64,000 nt of DNA from Brevibacillus sp051967035 (GCF_051967035.1 NZ_JBQCKK010000016.1:26201-90200), one strand, 5' to 3'. Positions 51,613-60,102 are shown, numbered from the stretch's first letter. Numbers and translations are program-made. The notes: generated from the sequence alone by a model not told the origin.

Positions 51613-51760
51613 CTACCTGAACGAATTGCGAACGGCTTCAGAGGTTTGATCGGCTACAGTAGCGGCATGTTGGGCAACTTCATGAATGGAGGACGTCAGT
51701 TGTTCACCAACCGCAGCGGCATGCAACCAACGGACCGGCAGCCTTTCTAGGCTTTTGGAT
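51613..51760 (-). pseudogene. Methyl-accepting chemotaxis protein C-terminal fragment
   Basis: On the minus strand an open stretch of about 49 codons reads AAAVGEQLTSSIHEVAQHAA, then TVADQTSEAVRNSFR and a stop, the heptad-rich signalling helix of chemoreceptors. No start codon or upstream domains. Third gene remnant in under 1 kb. Confidence 0.55.
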
Positions 51761-51802
51761 CATATGCCTACCCGTAGTCATTATCCTCCATGATTTTTTC
51801 CC

Positions 51803-52378
51803 TTATTTCGTTTTTCTTGCAACAATAAGATAGTGCTGATCGGAAGGATAGGTCAGTTTTTCAACCAGGAGGCCATTCTCATCAAATGCTTTTGCCAGTT
51901 CATTGGATTGTATTCGATGATGGAGAGGAGGACCTTGTACCGTTTGTTTTTTCTCCCATTCGATACATAATACTTTTCCACCCGGCTTTAGCACTCTGCT
52001 CATTTCTTGGAGTCCTTTTTCCAAAGGTTCTACTTCGTGTAAGACGAATGAAGCGATCACATGGTCGGCGATTTGTCCTGTCAAGGGAATATGCTCAATG
52101 GCTCCTTCAATTAACTCGACATTGTCAAGTTTTTGCTCCTCCACACGTTTCCCCAAATATTGCAACATTTGCGGTTCCACGTCCAAGGCGTAGACTTTGT
52201 TCCGGGTGAGACTTGCCGCCGGTATGGTAAAGTACCCGGTACCTGCGCCCAAATCAATCAGAATGTCGTTATCTTGGATTTCCAGCAACTCCAATAGCTT
52301 GTGTGGTGGCAGCAATTTACGCCGTTCCGGGTTGTCCAGTTTCTTCATATGTTCAGGTTTAAATCGGCGTTCTGTCAT
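51803..52378 (-). CDS. Class I SAM-dependent methyltransferase
   Basis: 191 residues, UbiE/Methyltransf_11 type: motif I DILIDLGAGTGYFTIPAA near residue 40, acidic YALDVEP at the end of strand 2, motif ADHVIASFVLHEVEPLEKGL and post-motif RVLKPGGKVLCIEW. Starts 5 nt after the histidine kinase stop, so it is co-transcribed with the two-component system. Substrate unknown; similar stand-alone enzymes act on small molecules or metalloids. Confidence 0.9.
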   Translation of the reverse strand: MTERRFKPEHMKKLDNPERRKLLPPHKLLELLEIQDNDILIDLGAGTGYFTIPAASLTRNKVYALDVEPQMLQYLGKRVEEQKLDNVELIEGAIEHIPLTGQIADHVIASFVLHEVEPLEKGLQEMSRVLKPGGKVLCIEWEKKQTVQGPPLHHRIQSNELAKAFDENGLLVEKLTYPSDQHYLIVARKTK

Positions 52379-52383
52379 GTTTC

Positions 52384-53478
52384 TTAACCACCTTTATCCA
52401 TTTTTATGGGGAGGGTAACCCAAAACGTATGCTTGCGGCCATCCGATTGCAATCCGACTTTTCCGCCGAACCGTTCCACAATTTCTTTCACAATCGCAAG
52501 ACCCAGCCCCGTACCGTACCTGTCTTTTTCCCGGTGTCTTGACGGATCAACGCGATAGAACCGCTCAAAAACCAAATCGCAGGCTTCTTCCGGTATAGGC
52601 TCCCCCATGTTGGATACCGTGATACGGTATTCTGTTTGTTCCCTTTTTCCCGTAATCCTGATCTCTTTCCCTGTATTGTACATGAAAGCATTCTTGAGCA
52701 AATTGTTCATGACCTGCTTGATTCCGTCTTCCTCGCCAAGAACGACGCACTCTTGTATGGAGGCGTCCAATAAGACACCCTTTTTTTCGCTTTCCAACTG
52801 AAAAGCCTGAATCGTTTGTTGCAGCAGTTCATGGATTTTGATTTCTGTCTGATCCAGACTGATATTCCTTCTGGCTTCCCAGACCGTCAAATGATGAAGT
52901 TGTTCAACGAGCCGGGTGAGGTACTGAGCTTCTTCAAGCAGGGATTGGTACAGTTCACGGTTGCCTTCCATGACACCACTGGACAACGCCTCCAAATAGC
53001 CGTTTAAGTTGCTCAGAGGCGTACGCAATTCATGAGATATATTGCTTAGAAGACGTTTCCGGTTTTCTTCCGTACGCTTCAGCTTTTTTGCCAGTTCATT
53101 GAAATGTTGGGTAAGCTGACCGATTTCATCATGAGATTTGGGTTCGATGGGCTTTGGGTAATGTCCCTCGATCATGAGTCGTGTCGATTCTGTGAGCCGT
53201 TTTAAAGGAGAAAGTATTTTTCTGATAAACATATAATGAATGACGGCGGCGACCAAAATGGCCAAAACACTGGCTCTCCATAAATAAAACTCCATCGTTT
53301 CATTGAAGAATCTGCTTTTTTCCTCGCCGACAAGTTCATATTGGGCTACTACCATACAAGCAAAATCTTTTACCGATACCCCTGCGAGCCAGATCACAAC
53401 AGCGATAACCAGGCCGTTGACCATTATGAGTTTCATCGTCAAATGCTTTCGCCAAAACATCCCATGTTTAATATGCAT
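52384..53478 (-). CDS. HAMP-containing sensor histidine kinase
   Basis: 364 residues: helix 1 (about 15-35), a very short extracytoplasmic stretch of about 30 residues, helix 2 (about 68-86), HAMP (ILSPLKRLTESTRLMIEGHY), HisKA with phospho-acceptor in LLSNISHELRTPLSNLNGYL, then N-box MNNLLKNAFMYN, and G2 RYGTGLGLAIVKEIVERFGG. The ATG overlaps the regulator gene by 11 nt. The small sensor loop suggests a membrane-proximal stimulus. Neighbours point to redox or sulfur stress, unproven. Confidence 0.93.
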   Translation of the reverse strand: MHIKHGMFWRKHLTMKLIMVNGLVIAVVIWLAGVSVKDFACMVVAQYELVGEEKSRFFNETMEFYLWRASVLAILVAAVIHYMFIRKILSPLKRLTESTRLMIEGHYPKPIEPKSHDEIGQLTQHFNELAKKLKRTEENRKRLLSNISHELRTPLSNLNGYLEALSSGVMEGNRELYQSLLEEAQYLTRLVEQLHHLTVWEARRNISLDQTEIKIHELLQQTIQAFQLESEKKGVLLDASIQECVVLGEEDGIKQVMNNLLKNAFMYNTGKEIRITGKREQTEYRITVSNMGEPIPEEACDLVFERFYRVDPSRHREKDRYGTGLGLAIVKEIVERFGGKVGLQSDGRKHTFWVTLPIKMDKGG

Positions 53479-54154
53479 GAAATCGATATCCCATCCCTCT
53501 TATCGTTTCAATAAAACGCGGAGCCCCGCCCATTGCTTCAAGCTTTTCACGGAGCTTGCTAATATGGACATCCACGGTCCTGTCGATTACCGAACGTTCT
53601 TCATTCGGATACAGTTCTTGTAATATTTGTTCTCTTGACAATATTTGATTCGGATGCCGCATCAGAAAGTATAGCAGTTTAAATTCGTGCACCGTCAGCG
53701 GAATAAGCTCTCCGTTAAACTTCACTTCTCCTCTATGAGGTTTCAGCGTTAAACCCCTGTAGCTGATTTTGCTGCAACGATTGGCCGTTCTGCGCAGGAC
53801 GGTTTCCACCCTGGCAACGACCTCCCGCGGACTGAAAGGTTTCGTGATATAATCATCCGCCCCTAATTGCAACCCCTGAATTCGATCCGCCTCATCCACT
53901 TTGGCCGTCAGCATGATGATCGGAATATCGCTTTTCATGTCGCAACGGATCCACTGACAAAGCTCTTCCCCGCTTTTGTGCGGAAGCATGAGATCCATAA
54001 TGACAAAGCAGGGATCGAGCTTTTCAAAGAGCTTCATTCCTTCGGCGCCGTCCGCCGCCAACAGGATCTCGTATCCTTCTTTTTCCAGATATATTTTCAG
54101 TAACTGTCGGATTTTGGCGTCATCTTCAACAATCAGGATCGTTTTGCCCTTCAT
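53468..54154 (-). CDS. OmpR-family response regulator
   Basis: 228 residues. Receiver: EDDAKIRQLLKIYLEKEGY, phospho-acceptor Asp in CFVIMDLMLPHKSGEEL, Lys in DDYITKPFSPREVVARV. Winged helix: LTVHEFKLLYFLMRHPNQIL, SREQILQELYPNEERSVIDR and TVDVHISKLREKLEAMGG. Start at 54154 with AGGGGGTG 8 nt upstream; the frame is open 17 codons further without a site. First gene of an operon with kinase and methyltransferase. Confidence 0.94.
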   Translation of the reverse strand: MKGKTILIVEDDAKIRQLLKIYLEKEGYEILLAADGAEGMKLFEKLDPCFVIMDLMLPHKSGEELCQWIRCDMKSDIPIIMLTAKVDEADRIQGLQLGADDYITKPFSPREVVARVETVLRRTANRCSKISYRGLTLKPHRGEVKFNGELIPLTVHEFKLLYFLMRHPNQILSREQILQELYPNEERSVIDRTVDVHISKLREKLEAMGGAPRFIETIRGMGYRFHAY

Positions 54155-54259
54155 TCCTCTAACACCCCCTAAACACCTGGCTGTTTGTCCGAGAATAACA
54201 ACCATTTGTTAAGATGCGTTAAAGAAAAAACCAATGAGATGAACTCATCGGTTTTCATA

Positions 54260-54649
54260 TCATGGATTCGCAGCCCGATTGATGCATTTCATCAATCGGG
54301 CTTCCACGTCGGCAGCAATACCCATCAGAGCATCATCCTCCAGCATATTCATGAATGCGGTCGGTTTCGGCATGCCGATTTTGGTCTTTCCGTCCGCTTC
54401 ATATACGACAATTTTACATGGCAAGAAGTACCCGGCCAATACATTTTCACTAATGACTCTGTTCGCTTCTGCAGGATTGCATACCTCCAAGACCACGTAC
54501 TCGCGCTCGAAATCAAATCCTTTTTCCTTCAGTTTTTCACGAAGATTAAACCGCCATAGCACGCCAAACTGTTCTTCCTTTAAAGATGTTTCCAAGGCGG
54601 CAATGGCATTCTGAACGCTCGTTGTTGTTTCTGCCGTATAATGAAACAT
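54260..54649 (-). CDS. DUF302 domain protein
   Basis: 129 residues of DUF302: FHYTAETTTSVQNAIAALET, GVLWRFNLREKLKEKGFDFE with EYVVLEVCNPAEANRVISEN and GYFLPCKIVVYEADGKTKIG. These small soluble proteins often accompany sulfur and redox genes; the Cys of LEVCNP and LPCKIVVY are conserved. Start at 54649 behind GGGGGAACGG. It lies 70 nt downstream of the rhodanese gene in the CstR-like operon. Confidence 0.9.
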   Translation of the reverse strand: MFHYTAETTTSVQNAIAALETSLKEEQFGVLWRFNLREKLKEKGFDFEREYVVLEVCNPAEANRVISENVLAGYFLPCKIVVYEADGKTKIGMPKPTAFMNMLEDDALMGIAADVEARLMKCINRAANP

Positions 54650-54719
54650 AACCGTTCCCCCAGTCAGTGTATTCCAAATCCTAACGATAGTATGGTATCT
54701 TTTCCGGAAAATAACTCGT

Positions 54720-55100
54720 CTATTTCGCCAGAGGTCTGTTCCAGGCCATAATCCCACCGTTCAAGTGAGCCACATTACGGTATCCGTTCCGGCTAAGGAT
54801 CCTGCCGGCTTGTTTGCTGCGCATCCCACTGCGGCAGTACAAAAAGACGGGGCTGTCTTTCGGAATCTCGGAAAGTCTTGTTCGCAACTGACTTAACGGA
54901 ATGTTGATCGCTCCCGGAATGTGTCCCTGTTTAAACTCATGAACTTCCCTGACGTCAATCATCCTTTGACCTTTCGATTCCGTTTTGAACTGCTCGGCAT
55001 TCAGATTTCGCAACCCCTTCACCGGGGCAAACTGCTTGTAAACAAACCACGATACGAGTAAAACCATGATTGCGTAAAGGTAAGGTTCCAATGAACTCAC
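54720..55100 (-). CDS. Membrane-anchored rhodanese
   Basis: 126 residues. One N-terminal helix (PYLYAIMVLLVSWFVYKQF) then a single rhodanese domain with the persulfide-forming Cys in FLYCRSGMRSKQAGRIL and the MIDVREVHEFKQGHIPGAIN segment. GTG start directly after the CstR-like stop codon. Likely carries sulfane sulfur at the membrane. Confidence 0.9.
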   Translation of the reverse strand: MSSLEPYLYAIMVLLVSWFVYKQFAPVKGLRNLNAEQFKTESKGQRMIDVREVHEFKQGHIPGAINIPLSQLRTRLSEIPKDSPVFLYCRSGMRSKQAGRILSRNGYRNVAHLNGGIMAWNRPLAK

Positions 55101-55367
55101 CTACCTGCTTTTGATCAATAATTCGACAGCTTCCTGAACCAGTTTGCCGGTATCTTTGCCGGCCTCCTTCTCTTCCAGGATGCACTGTTCCAGATTGACT
55201 GCCACGATATAGGCAATGGCTTTGTCCACTGCACTTCGGACAGCCGAAAGCTGGCTCACCACATCCTTGCAGTTTTTCTCTTCCTCCATCATTTTCAGTA
55301 CGCCGCGAACTTGTCCTTCCACGCGGCGCAGCCTTCTTTTGACGTCCTCATCATATTTCATCAGCAT
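55101..55367 (-). CDS. CstR-like persulfide-sensing repressor (CsoR family)
   Basis: 88 residues of the all-helical CsoR/RcnR/FrmR fold: DEDVKRRLRRVEGQVRGVLK, then MMEEEKNCKDVVSQLSAVRS and VNLEQCILEEKE. Two Cys match CstR Cys31 and Cys60 when counted from the second Met; the Cu(I)-binding His of CsoR, four residues before the second Cys, is Asn here. That argues for per/polysulfide rather than copper sensing. A degenerate operator palindrome sits 20-36 nt upstream, implying autoregulation. Confidence 0.9.
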   Translation of the reverse strand: MLMKYDEDVKRRLRRVEGQVRGVLKMMEEEKNCKDVVSQLSAVRSAVDKAIAYIVAVNLEQCILEEKEAGKDTGKLVQEAVELLIKSR

Positions 55368-55387
55368 GGAATATCCCCCAATCACGA

Positions 55388-55403
55388 ATACGTGTATAGG
55401 TAT
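55388..55403 (-). promoter_or_regulatory. CstR-type operator before the repressor gene (degenerate)
   Basis: ATACGTGTATAGGTAT matches the ATACCCCTATAGGTAT site at 60103 in 13 of 16 positions. Confidence 0.6.
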
Positions 55404-55431
55404 ATTATACCCTAAATCCGGGGAACCGGCC

Positions 55432-55911
55432 TTAAATGAACAAGTTTACTTTCGCTTCTGCAGCATCCCCCAAATAGGTTGCAACACCGGCATAATCGAT
55501 CCCGTCGATCAGTTCTTCTTTCTTTAGTCCAAGCAAATCCATGGTCATCGTGCACGCGACAAGCTTGACTCCCTGTTCCCGGGCAAGCTCAATCAATTGC
55601 GGCAGGCCGAGCGCGTTGTGCTTCTTCATGACATGTTTGATCAGTCTCGGACCGATTCCGGCAAAATTCATTTTGGAAAGTCCCAGTTTATTCGCTCCGC
55701 GCGGCATCATTTTGCCGAACATGTTCTCGAGAAACCCTTTCCTGACGGAAACAGGCTGATCTTTGCGAAGCGTATTCAACCCCCAAAAGGTGAAAAAGAC
55801 CGTCACTTCGTGACCATATGCAGCCGCTCCATTCGCGATGATGAAGGCGGCGATCGCTTTGTCCAGATCGGCGCTGAACAGAATAATGGTGGTTTTTTCT
55901 TTTTGGCTCAT
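55432..55911 (-). CDS. DsrE/DsrF-like protein 1
   Basis: 159 residues of the DsrE/DrsH peroxiredoxin-like fold, YrkE-type. IILFSADLDKAIAAFIIANG, YGHEVTVFFTFWGLNTLRKD, then VKLVACTMTMDLLGLKKEEL carrying the conserved Cys that accepts a persulfide, and AGVATYLGDAAEAKVNLFI. Start at 55911 behind AAAGGATG. Paralogous to the gene at 57519 but longer. Separated by 190 nt from tusA upstream, with an operator-like palindrome in between. Confidence 0.9.
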   Translation of the reverse strand: MSQKEKTTIILFSADLDKAIAAFIIANGAAAYGHEVTVFFTFWGLNTLRKDQPVSVRKGFLENMFGKMMPRGANKLGLSKMNFAGIGPRLIKHVMKKHNALGLPQLIELAREQGVKLVACTMTMDLLGLKKEELIDGIDYAGVATYLGDAAEAKVNLFI

Positions 55912-55935
55912 ACGATCATCCTTTCTTTTTGGCTT

Positions 55936-55951
55936 ATACAGGTATGGGTAT
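55936..55951 (-). promoter_or_regulatory. Possible fourth CstR-type site
   Basis: ATACAGGTATGGGTAT shares 12 of 16 positions with ATACCTATAGGGGTAT and lies 25 nt upstream of the DsrE-like start. The match is weak. Confidence 0.35.
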
Positions 55952-56101
55952 CGAATTTGCAAATAAAATGAGTCATACTTGGCGCATAACCTTGTTTTGA
56001 GCAAGTTATATAATGAAGACTTGAACTCAGGCCGGTGATTTCGAATTGGCAAACGTTGATGTTGGAAGGAGATGCGGTTAGAACCGCATCTCCTAAAAAA
56101 C

Positions 56102-56326
56102 TTACCCTTTCTTTACGATAAACTTAAATACACCGTTGTCTTCTTTTGCCTCGATCAATTCATGGTTGGTCTGTCTTACCCATGCTTGAAAGTCGTTCAT
56201 GGAACCTTTGTCGGTTGTGTGCAATTCCATGATTTGACCAGATTGAAGCGAATCGATGGCTTTCTTTGCTCTGACGATCGGCATCGGGCAAGCCAAACCT
56301 TTTGCGTCGACAAAAATGTCCGTCAT
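56102..56326 (-). CDS. TusA-like sulfur carrier
   Basis: 74 residues. VDAKGLACPMPIVRAKKAID holds the CPxP sulfur-carrying Cys; HTTDKGSMNDFQAWVRQTNH is the second family block. YrkI/TusA-type cytosolic sulfane-sulfur shuttle. Start at 56326 with GAGG 8 nt upstream, 34 nt after the upstream gene. Likely hands sulfur between the rhodaneses and DsrE-like partners. Confidence 0.93.
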   Translation of the reverse strand: MTDIFVDAKGLACPMPIVRAKKAIDSLQSGQIMELHTTDKGSMNDFQAWVRQTNHELIEAKEDNGVFKFIVKKG

Positions 56327-56360
56327 GCTTGAAACCTCCTCTTCGTTTTTCCGTGATGTT

Positions 56361-57500
56361 TTATCCGCGATGGTGCACCGCGCAGCGGTTCGGTCCGATC
56401 TCGAGTTCAATGGCTTTTTCCGCATCTACCTGAAGTTCTCCCCGGTTGATGGCCACAATTTCCTCGAAATTCGGCGGTTTCTCCATGGAAACCGCGCCGG
56501 CCACTTGTTCTGTAAACGATTCTTTATCGGCGTTGCGCATAATTTCGTTATTCCCGCGAATCTCTCCGAGTGTGGCCCCGACAATCCCGTTATCGTTGAT
56601 TTCCTGAATGTCGGCATAGTGAGCTGGAAGAACGAGACAATCATCCGGAAGATTGCTCAGCTTGTTGAATACGGTATCGTACAGATCCATAGCCCATTCT
56701 TTTGCTTTTCCTCCTAGATCAGGTCTTCCCAAACCGCCGACAAAGATGGTATCGCCGGACATCAGGAACCGGTTGTTAATCAGGAAGGAAGTTGATCCGG
56801 GAGTATGGCCTGGAGTAGGAATCGCCAAGACCTCCACGTCAATTTCTCCGACTCTGATACGGTTATGCCGATCAAGCGGCTCGAACTTCAGATTCGTATC
56901 CTTTACCTCCCCGGAAGAGATGTAGTAGGTCGCGCCGGTTTGTTCGGCAAGCTGCAAACCTCCGGAAATATGATCGGCATGAAGATGAGAATCCACGACA
57001 TGTTCAATCTTGAAATGATGCTGCTTTGCCAGGTCAAGGTATACATCGACCTTTTGATTCGGATCGATGATCATGCCTTTCCCTTCCGAAATGACCGCAT
57101 AGGAAAGGCAGCCTTTAGCCAAACGGTTGATTTGAATGATTTTCATTTTTTCGTCCCTATATACGGTGGTGGGATAGTAAAACTGGCTCCAGGCAAGCAT
57201 TCCGCCTTTTAACGACCAGGTTTTATACCCTTTTTCCATCAACATTTCCGCTACATAATCGGAAGCGCCGCCTTTCGCGCAAACAACGACAATTTCCGTA
57301 TCCTTCGGCAGTCCCGCGTACACCTGCTCATCCTCTTCCAGAAAGTTAAAGTACGGAATGTTCATGGATCTCACTTTTTTGCCTTCAATTTTCCAATCAT
57401 TGTAATCCGTCTCGTTCCTTACGTCGAGAATCAAGATGTCTTCACCGGAATTCATTTTGCGGTGAAGCTCTTCCGCCGTAATCGAGAGAACTTTTTCCAT
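56361..57500 (-). CDS. Rhodanese/metallo-beta-lactamase fusion (YrkH/CstB-like persulfide dioxygenase)
   Basis: 379 residues. N-terminal rhodanese domain (about 1-110) with ILILDVRNETDYNDWKIEG and Cys in IVVVCAKGGASDYVAEMLM; then a metallo-beta-lactamase domain with VVDSHLHADHISGG, TPGHTPGSTSFLI, FLMSGDTIF and a late His in VLPAHYADI. This matches the ETHE1/CstB-type iron dioxygenases that oxidise persulfide to sulfite; domain order is rhodanese first, as in B. subtilis YrkH. Oxygenase activity is inferred. Confidence 0.92.
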   Translation of the reverse strand: MEKVLSITAEELHRKMNSGEDILILDVRNETDYNDWKIEGKKVRSMNIPYFNFLEEDEQVYAGLPKDTEIVVVCAKGGASDYVAEMLMEKGYKTWSLKGGMLAWSQFYYPTTVYRDEKMKIIQINRLAKGCLSYAVISEGKGMIIDPNQKVDVYLDLAKQHHFKIEHVVDSHLHADHISGGLQLAEQTGATYYISSGEVKDTNLKFEPLDRHNRIRVGEIDVEVLAIPTPGHTPGSTSFLINNRFLMSGDTIFVGGLGRPDLGGKAKEWAMDLYDTVFNKLSNLPDDCLVLPAHYADIQEINDNGIVGATLGEIRGNNEIMRNADKESFTEQVAGAVSMEKPPNFEEIVAINRGELQVDAEKAIELEIGPNRCAVHHRG

Positions 57501-57518
57501 CTTTATTCTCCTTTCCTG

Positions 57519-57917
57519 TTAAAAGTTCAGCGTCACCTGCGCGTCGAAGGCAAAATCCAAAAATGCCGCCGCGCCGCCAAGTTCAACTCCATCGATAAAG
57601 TGATCTTTTTCCAGTCCCATCACGTCCACCGTCATTTGGCATGCGATCATGCGTACTCCGGATTCTTTCGCCATGTCCAGAAGCTGCGGAACGGTGGGAA
57701 CGTTGACCTTCTTGAAGCCTTCCGCCAGCCCTTCGTTGCCCGGTCTGAGCTTCAATATTTGTTCCGCATCTTTATGAATGATGGACAGCCCTTCAAAGGT
57801 GAAAAAAATCGCCACTTCCGCGTCCAGCGCCGCAGCCGCCGTTGCAATGTTCAATGCTTTATATGCGGTCTCCAGACCCGGAGAAGACGCGATAATCGCC
57901 ACTTTTTTGTTTGCCAT
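57519..57917 (-). CDS. DsrE/DsrF-like protein 2 (YrkE-like)
   Basis: 132 residues. KKVAIIASSPGLETAYKALN, AALDAEVAIFFTFEGLSIIH, RMIACQMTVDVMGLEKDHFI with the conserved Cys, and GGAAAFLDFAFDAQVTLNF. Sulfane-sulfur carrier of the DsrE fold, 18 nt upstream of the YrkH-like gene. Shorter sister of the 55432 protein. Confidence 0.92.
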   Translation of the reverse strand: MANKKVAIIASSPGLETAYKALNIATAAAALDAEVAIFFTFEGLSIIHKDAEQILKLRPGNEGLAEGFKKVNVPTVPQLLDMAKESGVRMIACQMTVDVMGLEKDHFIDGVELGGAAAFLDFAFDAQVTLNF

Positions 57918-57944
57918 ATTTCGATCTCCTTTCTTTGAAGTTTT

Positions 57945-58523
57945 TCATTCGTCGCTTTCTGTGGCTCCCTGCCACTGGGACATGCCCGGCACCACATTTT
58001 TCACTTTGGAAAATCCGTGCTCGGCAAGAATTTGGCAGGCCATATCGCTGCGGTTTCCCGTACGGCAAATCACTGCGTACTCTTTGCCCGGATCCAACTG
58101 ACTTATTTTTTCCTCCAGTTGTCCCAAAGGTACGGATATGGCGCCGGGAATGTGCCCGAAGACATATTCCGCAGGTTCGCGAACATCCAATACGATGATG
58201 CTTTCGCCGGAATCCATTTTTTGGTTTAATTCCTCGTTGCTCATGGTGTGAGGGAATTTGACTTCCGCTTTTGTTTCGTTGTTGGAGGCTTTTCTCAAGA
58301 AATGGCGGAAAACCCTGTTCTCTTCGATAAGACCGATGTATTGATGGCCGGTGCGTTTGGCCCAGCTCTGCAAATCCGCGACAGATCCCTTATCGGTGGC
58401 CCGCACTTCGAGGACTTCCCCCGGCTTCATTTCTTCCATGGCTTTCTTGGTTTTTACCACCGGCATCGGACATGACAATCTTTCACATTCAAGGACACGA
58501 TCCGTTTGGATTTCTCTGCTCAC
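57945..58523 (-). CDS. TusA-rhodanese fusion (YrkF-like)
   Basis: 192 residues. Residues 1-75 are TusA-like (CERLSCPMPVVKTKKAMEEM, TDKGSVADLQSWAKRTGHQY); residues 90-190 are rhodanese (IIVLDVREPAEYVFGHIPGA, active Cys in YAVICRTGNRSDMACQILAE). Fusion as in B. subtilis YrkF, allowing sulfur to pass within one polypeptide. Inside the TauE-to-TusA operon. Confidence 0.94.
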   Translation of the reverse strand: MSREIQTDRVLECERLSCPMPVVKTKKAMEEMKPGEVLEVRATDKGSVADLQSWAKRTGHQYIGLIEENRVFRHFLRKASNNETKAEVKFPHTMSNEELNQKMDSGESIIVLDVREPAEYVFGHIPGAISVPLGQLEEKISQLDPGKEYAVICRTGNRSDMACQILAEHGFSKVKNVVPGMSQWQGATESDE

Positions 58524-58527
58524 AACA

Positions 58528-58875
58528 TTACCCCCCAGTATAGCATGGTGATTTTCCGTATTCGATATTCCCGGTCCATTCGATCATGCCGCCTTGCATA
58601 TTGACGACCTTATAACCCATGGATGCCAGATATTCGCATGCCAGGGCGCTGCGGTTCCCGCTTCGGCAGATCACAATCGTTTCTTCGCCCGGGTTCAGTT
58701 CCTTGTGTCTTTCCCCAAGTGAACCTAAGGGAATATGCTTTGCGCCGGGAATATGTCCCGATTCCCATTCGTCGTGCTCCCGCACATCCAACAGATTCAG
58801 CTTTTCCCCACGTTCCAGCCGTCTTTGTACTTCCTGGGGGAGAATGTTTTTCGTATAGGTTCCGGACACCTTCAT
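58528..58875 (-). CDS. Single-domain rhodanese
   Basis: 115 residues from the ATG at 58875 (AAGGAG 3 nt away); a GTG two codons later has better spacing. NLLDVREHDEWESGHIPGAK, Cys in TIVICRSGNRSALACEYLAS, and MQGGMIEWTGNIEYGKSPCY. Cytosolic thiosulfate or persulfide sulfurtransferase, 11 nt after the TauE-like gene and 4 nt before YrkF-like. Confidence 0.9.
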   Translation of the reverse strand: MKVSGTYTKNILPQEVQRRLERGEKLNLLDVREHDEWESGHIPGAKHIPLGSLGERHKELNPGEETIVICRSGNRSALACEYLASMGYKVVNMQGGMIEWTGNIEYGKSPCYTGG

Positions 58876-58886
58876 CCACTCCTTGT

Positions 58887-59672
58887 TTACATCAAAATAT
58901 CCACCCAAATCTTAATGACCGTTGCCGTGATGAGCGCGGCGAGAATCCATTGCAGCACCTTCACTTTCATTTTCTTTCCAAGCTTGGCGCCGAGCGGAGA
59001 AGCGACAATGCTCGCCACAACCATCACCAGGGACGGAATCAGAAGCAAGTGACCGCCCATCACTTTCCCGACCGTGGTACCGATCGAGGAAATGAACGTG
59101 ATCGCGAGCGATGAGGCAATGGCCACACGGGTTGGAATCTTCAGTACGACCAGCATGATCGGGACCGTGATAAAAGCGCCGGCCGCACCAACGATCCCCG
59201 ACAGGAGGCCCACAGTCGCCGCGGCAATGACCGCGACAGTTGTGTTGAAGCTAACGTTGGAATAGTCGGTTCTGTCCGTTTCTTTTTTTGGCATAAACAT
59301 CATGACCGCCGCAACGAGCGCCATAACGGCATACGTCAGGTTAATCGCGGAATCGGGCAGAAATTTCGAGCCGTAGCCGCCGATAAAACTTCCCGCAATA
59401 ATAGGAATCCCCATGGCGATGACGAGCTTCTTATTGATAAACCCGCCTTTGCGGTAAGCAAACATTCCGGCTAGCGTAGCAAAGAACACCTGGACCGCAC
59501 TCACTGAGGAAACTTCTTGCGCGGTAAACGCCGCGAAACCAAGCAGCGGGGGAATATACAGCAGCATCGGATATTTAATGATGGAACCGCCGATCCCGAC
59601 CATTCCGGAGATCATGGAACCGACAAAACCGATCGCGAATAATGTGATGACCCAACCTACATCCAGTTCCAT
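58887..59672 (-). CDS. TauE/SafE-family anion exporter (YrkJ-like)
   Basis: 261 residues, eight predicted helices in two repeats: VITLFAIGFVGSMISGMVGI, GGSIIKYPMLLYIPPLLGF and later LLSGIVGAAGAFITVPIMLV. TauE-type carriers export sulfite or sulfur-containing anions, which suits disposal of sulfite made by the downstream YrkH/CstB-like enzyme. First gene of its operon, 47 nt downstream of a good operator palindrome. Confidence 0.92.
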   Translation of the reverse strand: MELDVGWVITLFAIGFVGSMISGMVGIGGSIIKYPMLLYIPPLLGFAAFTAQEVSSVSAVQVFFATLAGMFAYRKGGFINKKLVIAMGIPIIAGSFIGGYGSKFLPDSAINLTYAVMALVAAVMMFMPKKETDRTDYSNVSFNTTVAVIAAATVGLLSGIVGAAGAFITVPIMLVVLKIPTRVAIASSLAITFISSIGTTVGKVMGGHLLLIPSLVMVVASIVASPLGAKLGKKMKVKVLQWILAALITATVIKIWVDILM

Positions 59673-59718
59673 AAGACCCCCCTTTCGTTTGTATGATTCC
59701 GATTTTTGTTACTTCAAT

Positions 59719-59734
59719 ATACCTATAGGGGTAT
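59719..59734 (-). promoter_or_regulatory. CstR-type operator before the TauE operon
   Basis: ATACCTATAGGGGTAT, an imperfect palindrome of the G/C-tract type bound by CsoR-family repressors; its complement equals the site at 60103. Confidence 0.82.
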
Positions 59735-59748
59735 TTTGAATTAAAAAA

Positions 59749-60069
59749 TTAATTTGCATATTGCATGATCAATGCTTTCAGTTTATTTAGCGGCTGGACA
59801 CCGACAAAGGTAGTGGTTTCTTTCCCGTTGACAAAGAGTTTCAATGTCGGGATGCCTTGAATATGGTGTTTGATGGCGGAAACCGGATTTTCATCCACAT
59901 TCACTTTTACGATGACGGCCTCTTTGTCCGCTTCTGCAGCCAATTGATCCAAAACCGGGGCCATCATGCGGCAAGGTCCGCACCACGGAGCCCAAAAATC
60001 GACCAGAACGACTTTGTTATTCCTGATGATCTGATCCAAAGTATTGTCCGTTGCCTTTATTGCTGCCAT
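59749..60069 (-). CDS. Thioredoxin
   Basis: 106 residues. VLVDFWAPWCGPCRMMAPVL with the WCGPC active site, then VNVDENPVSAIKHHIQGIPT with the cis-Pro. Start at 60069, AAGGAGG 9 nt upstream. Own operator palindrome 34 nt upstream, so expression is tied to the persulfide regulon; probably reduces persulfidated proteins and feeds CcdA. Confidence 0.94.
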   Translation of the reverse strand: MAAIKATDNTLDQIIRNNKVVLVDFWAPWCGPCRMMAPVLDQLAAEADKEAVIVKVNVDENPVSAIKHHIQGIPTLKLFVNGKETTTFVGVQPLNKLKALIMQYAN

Positions 60070-60102
60070 AAAATCGTCCCTCCTTGTGATTTTCATATAC
60101 TA

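Noticed and set aside
55101..55367. Copper repressor CsoR
   Set aside because: The copper-ligand His is replaced by Asn and all neighbours are sulfur-transfer genes, not copper ATPase or chaperone genes.
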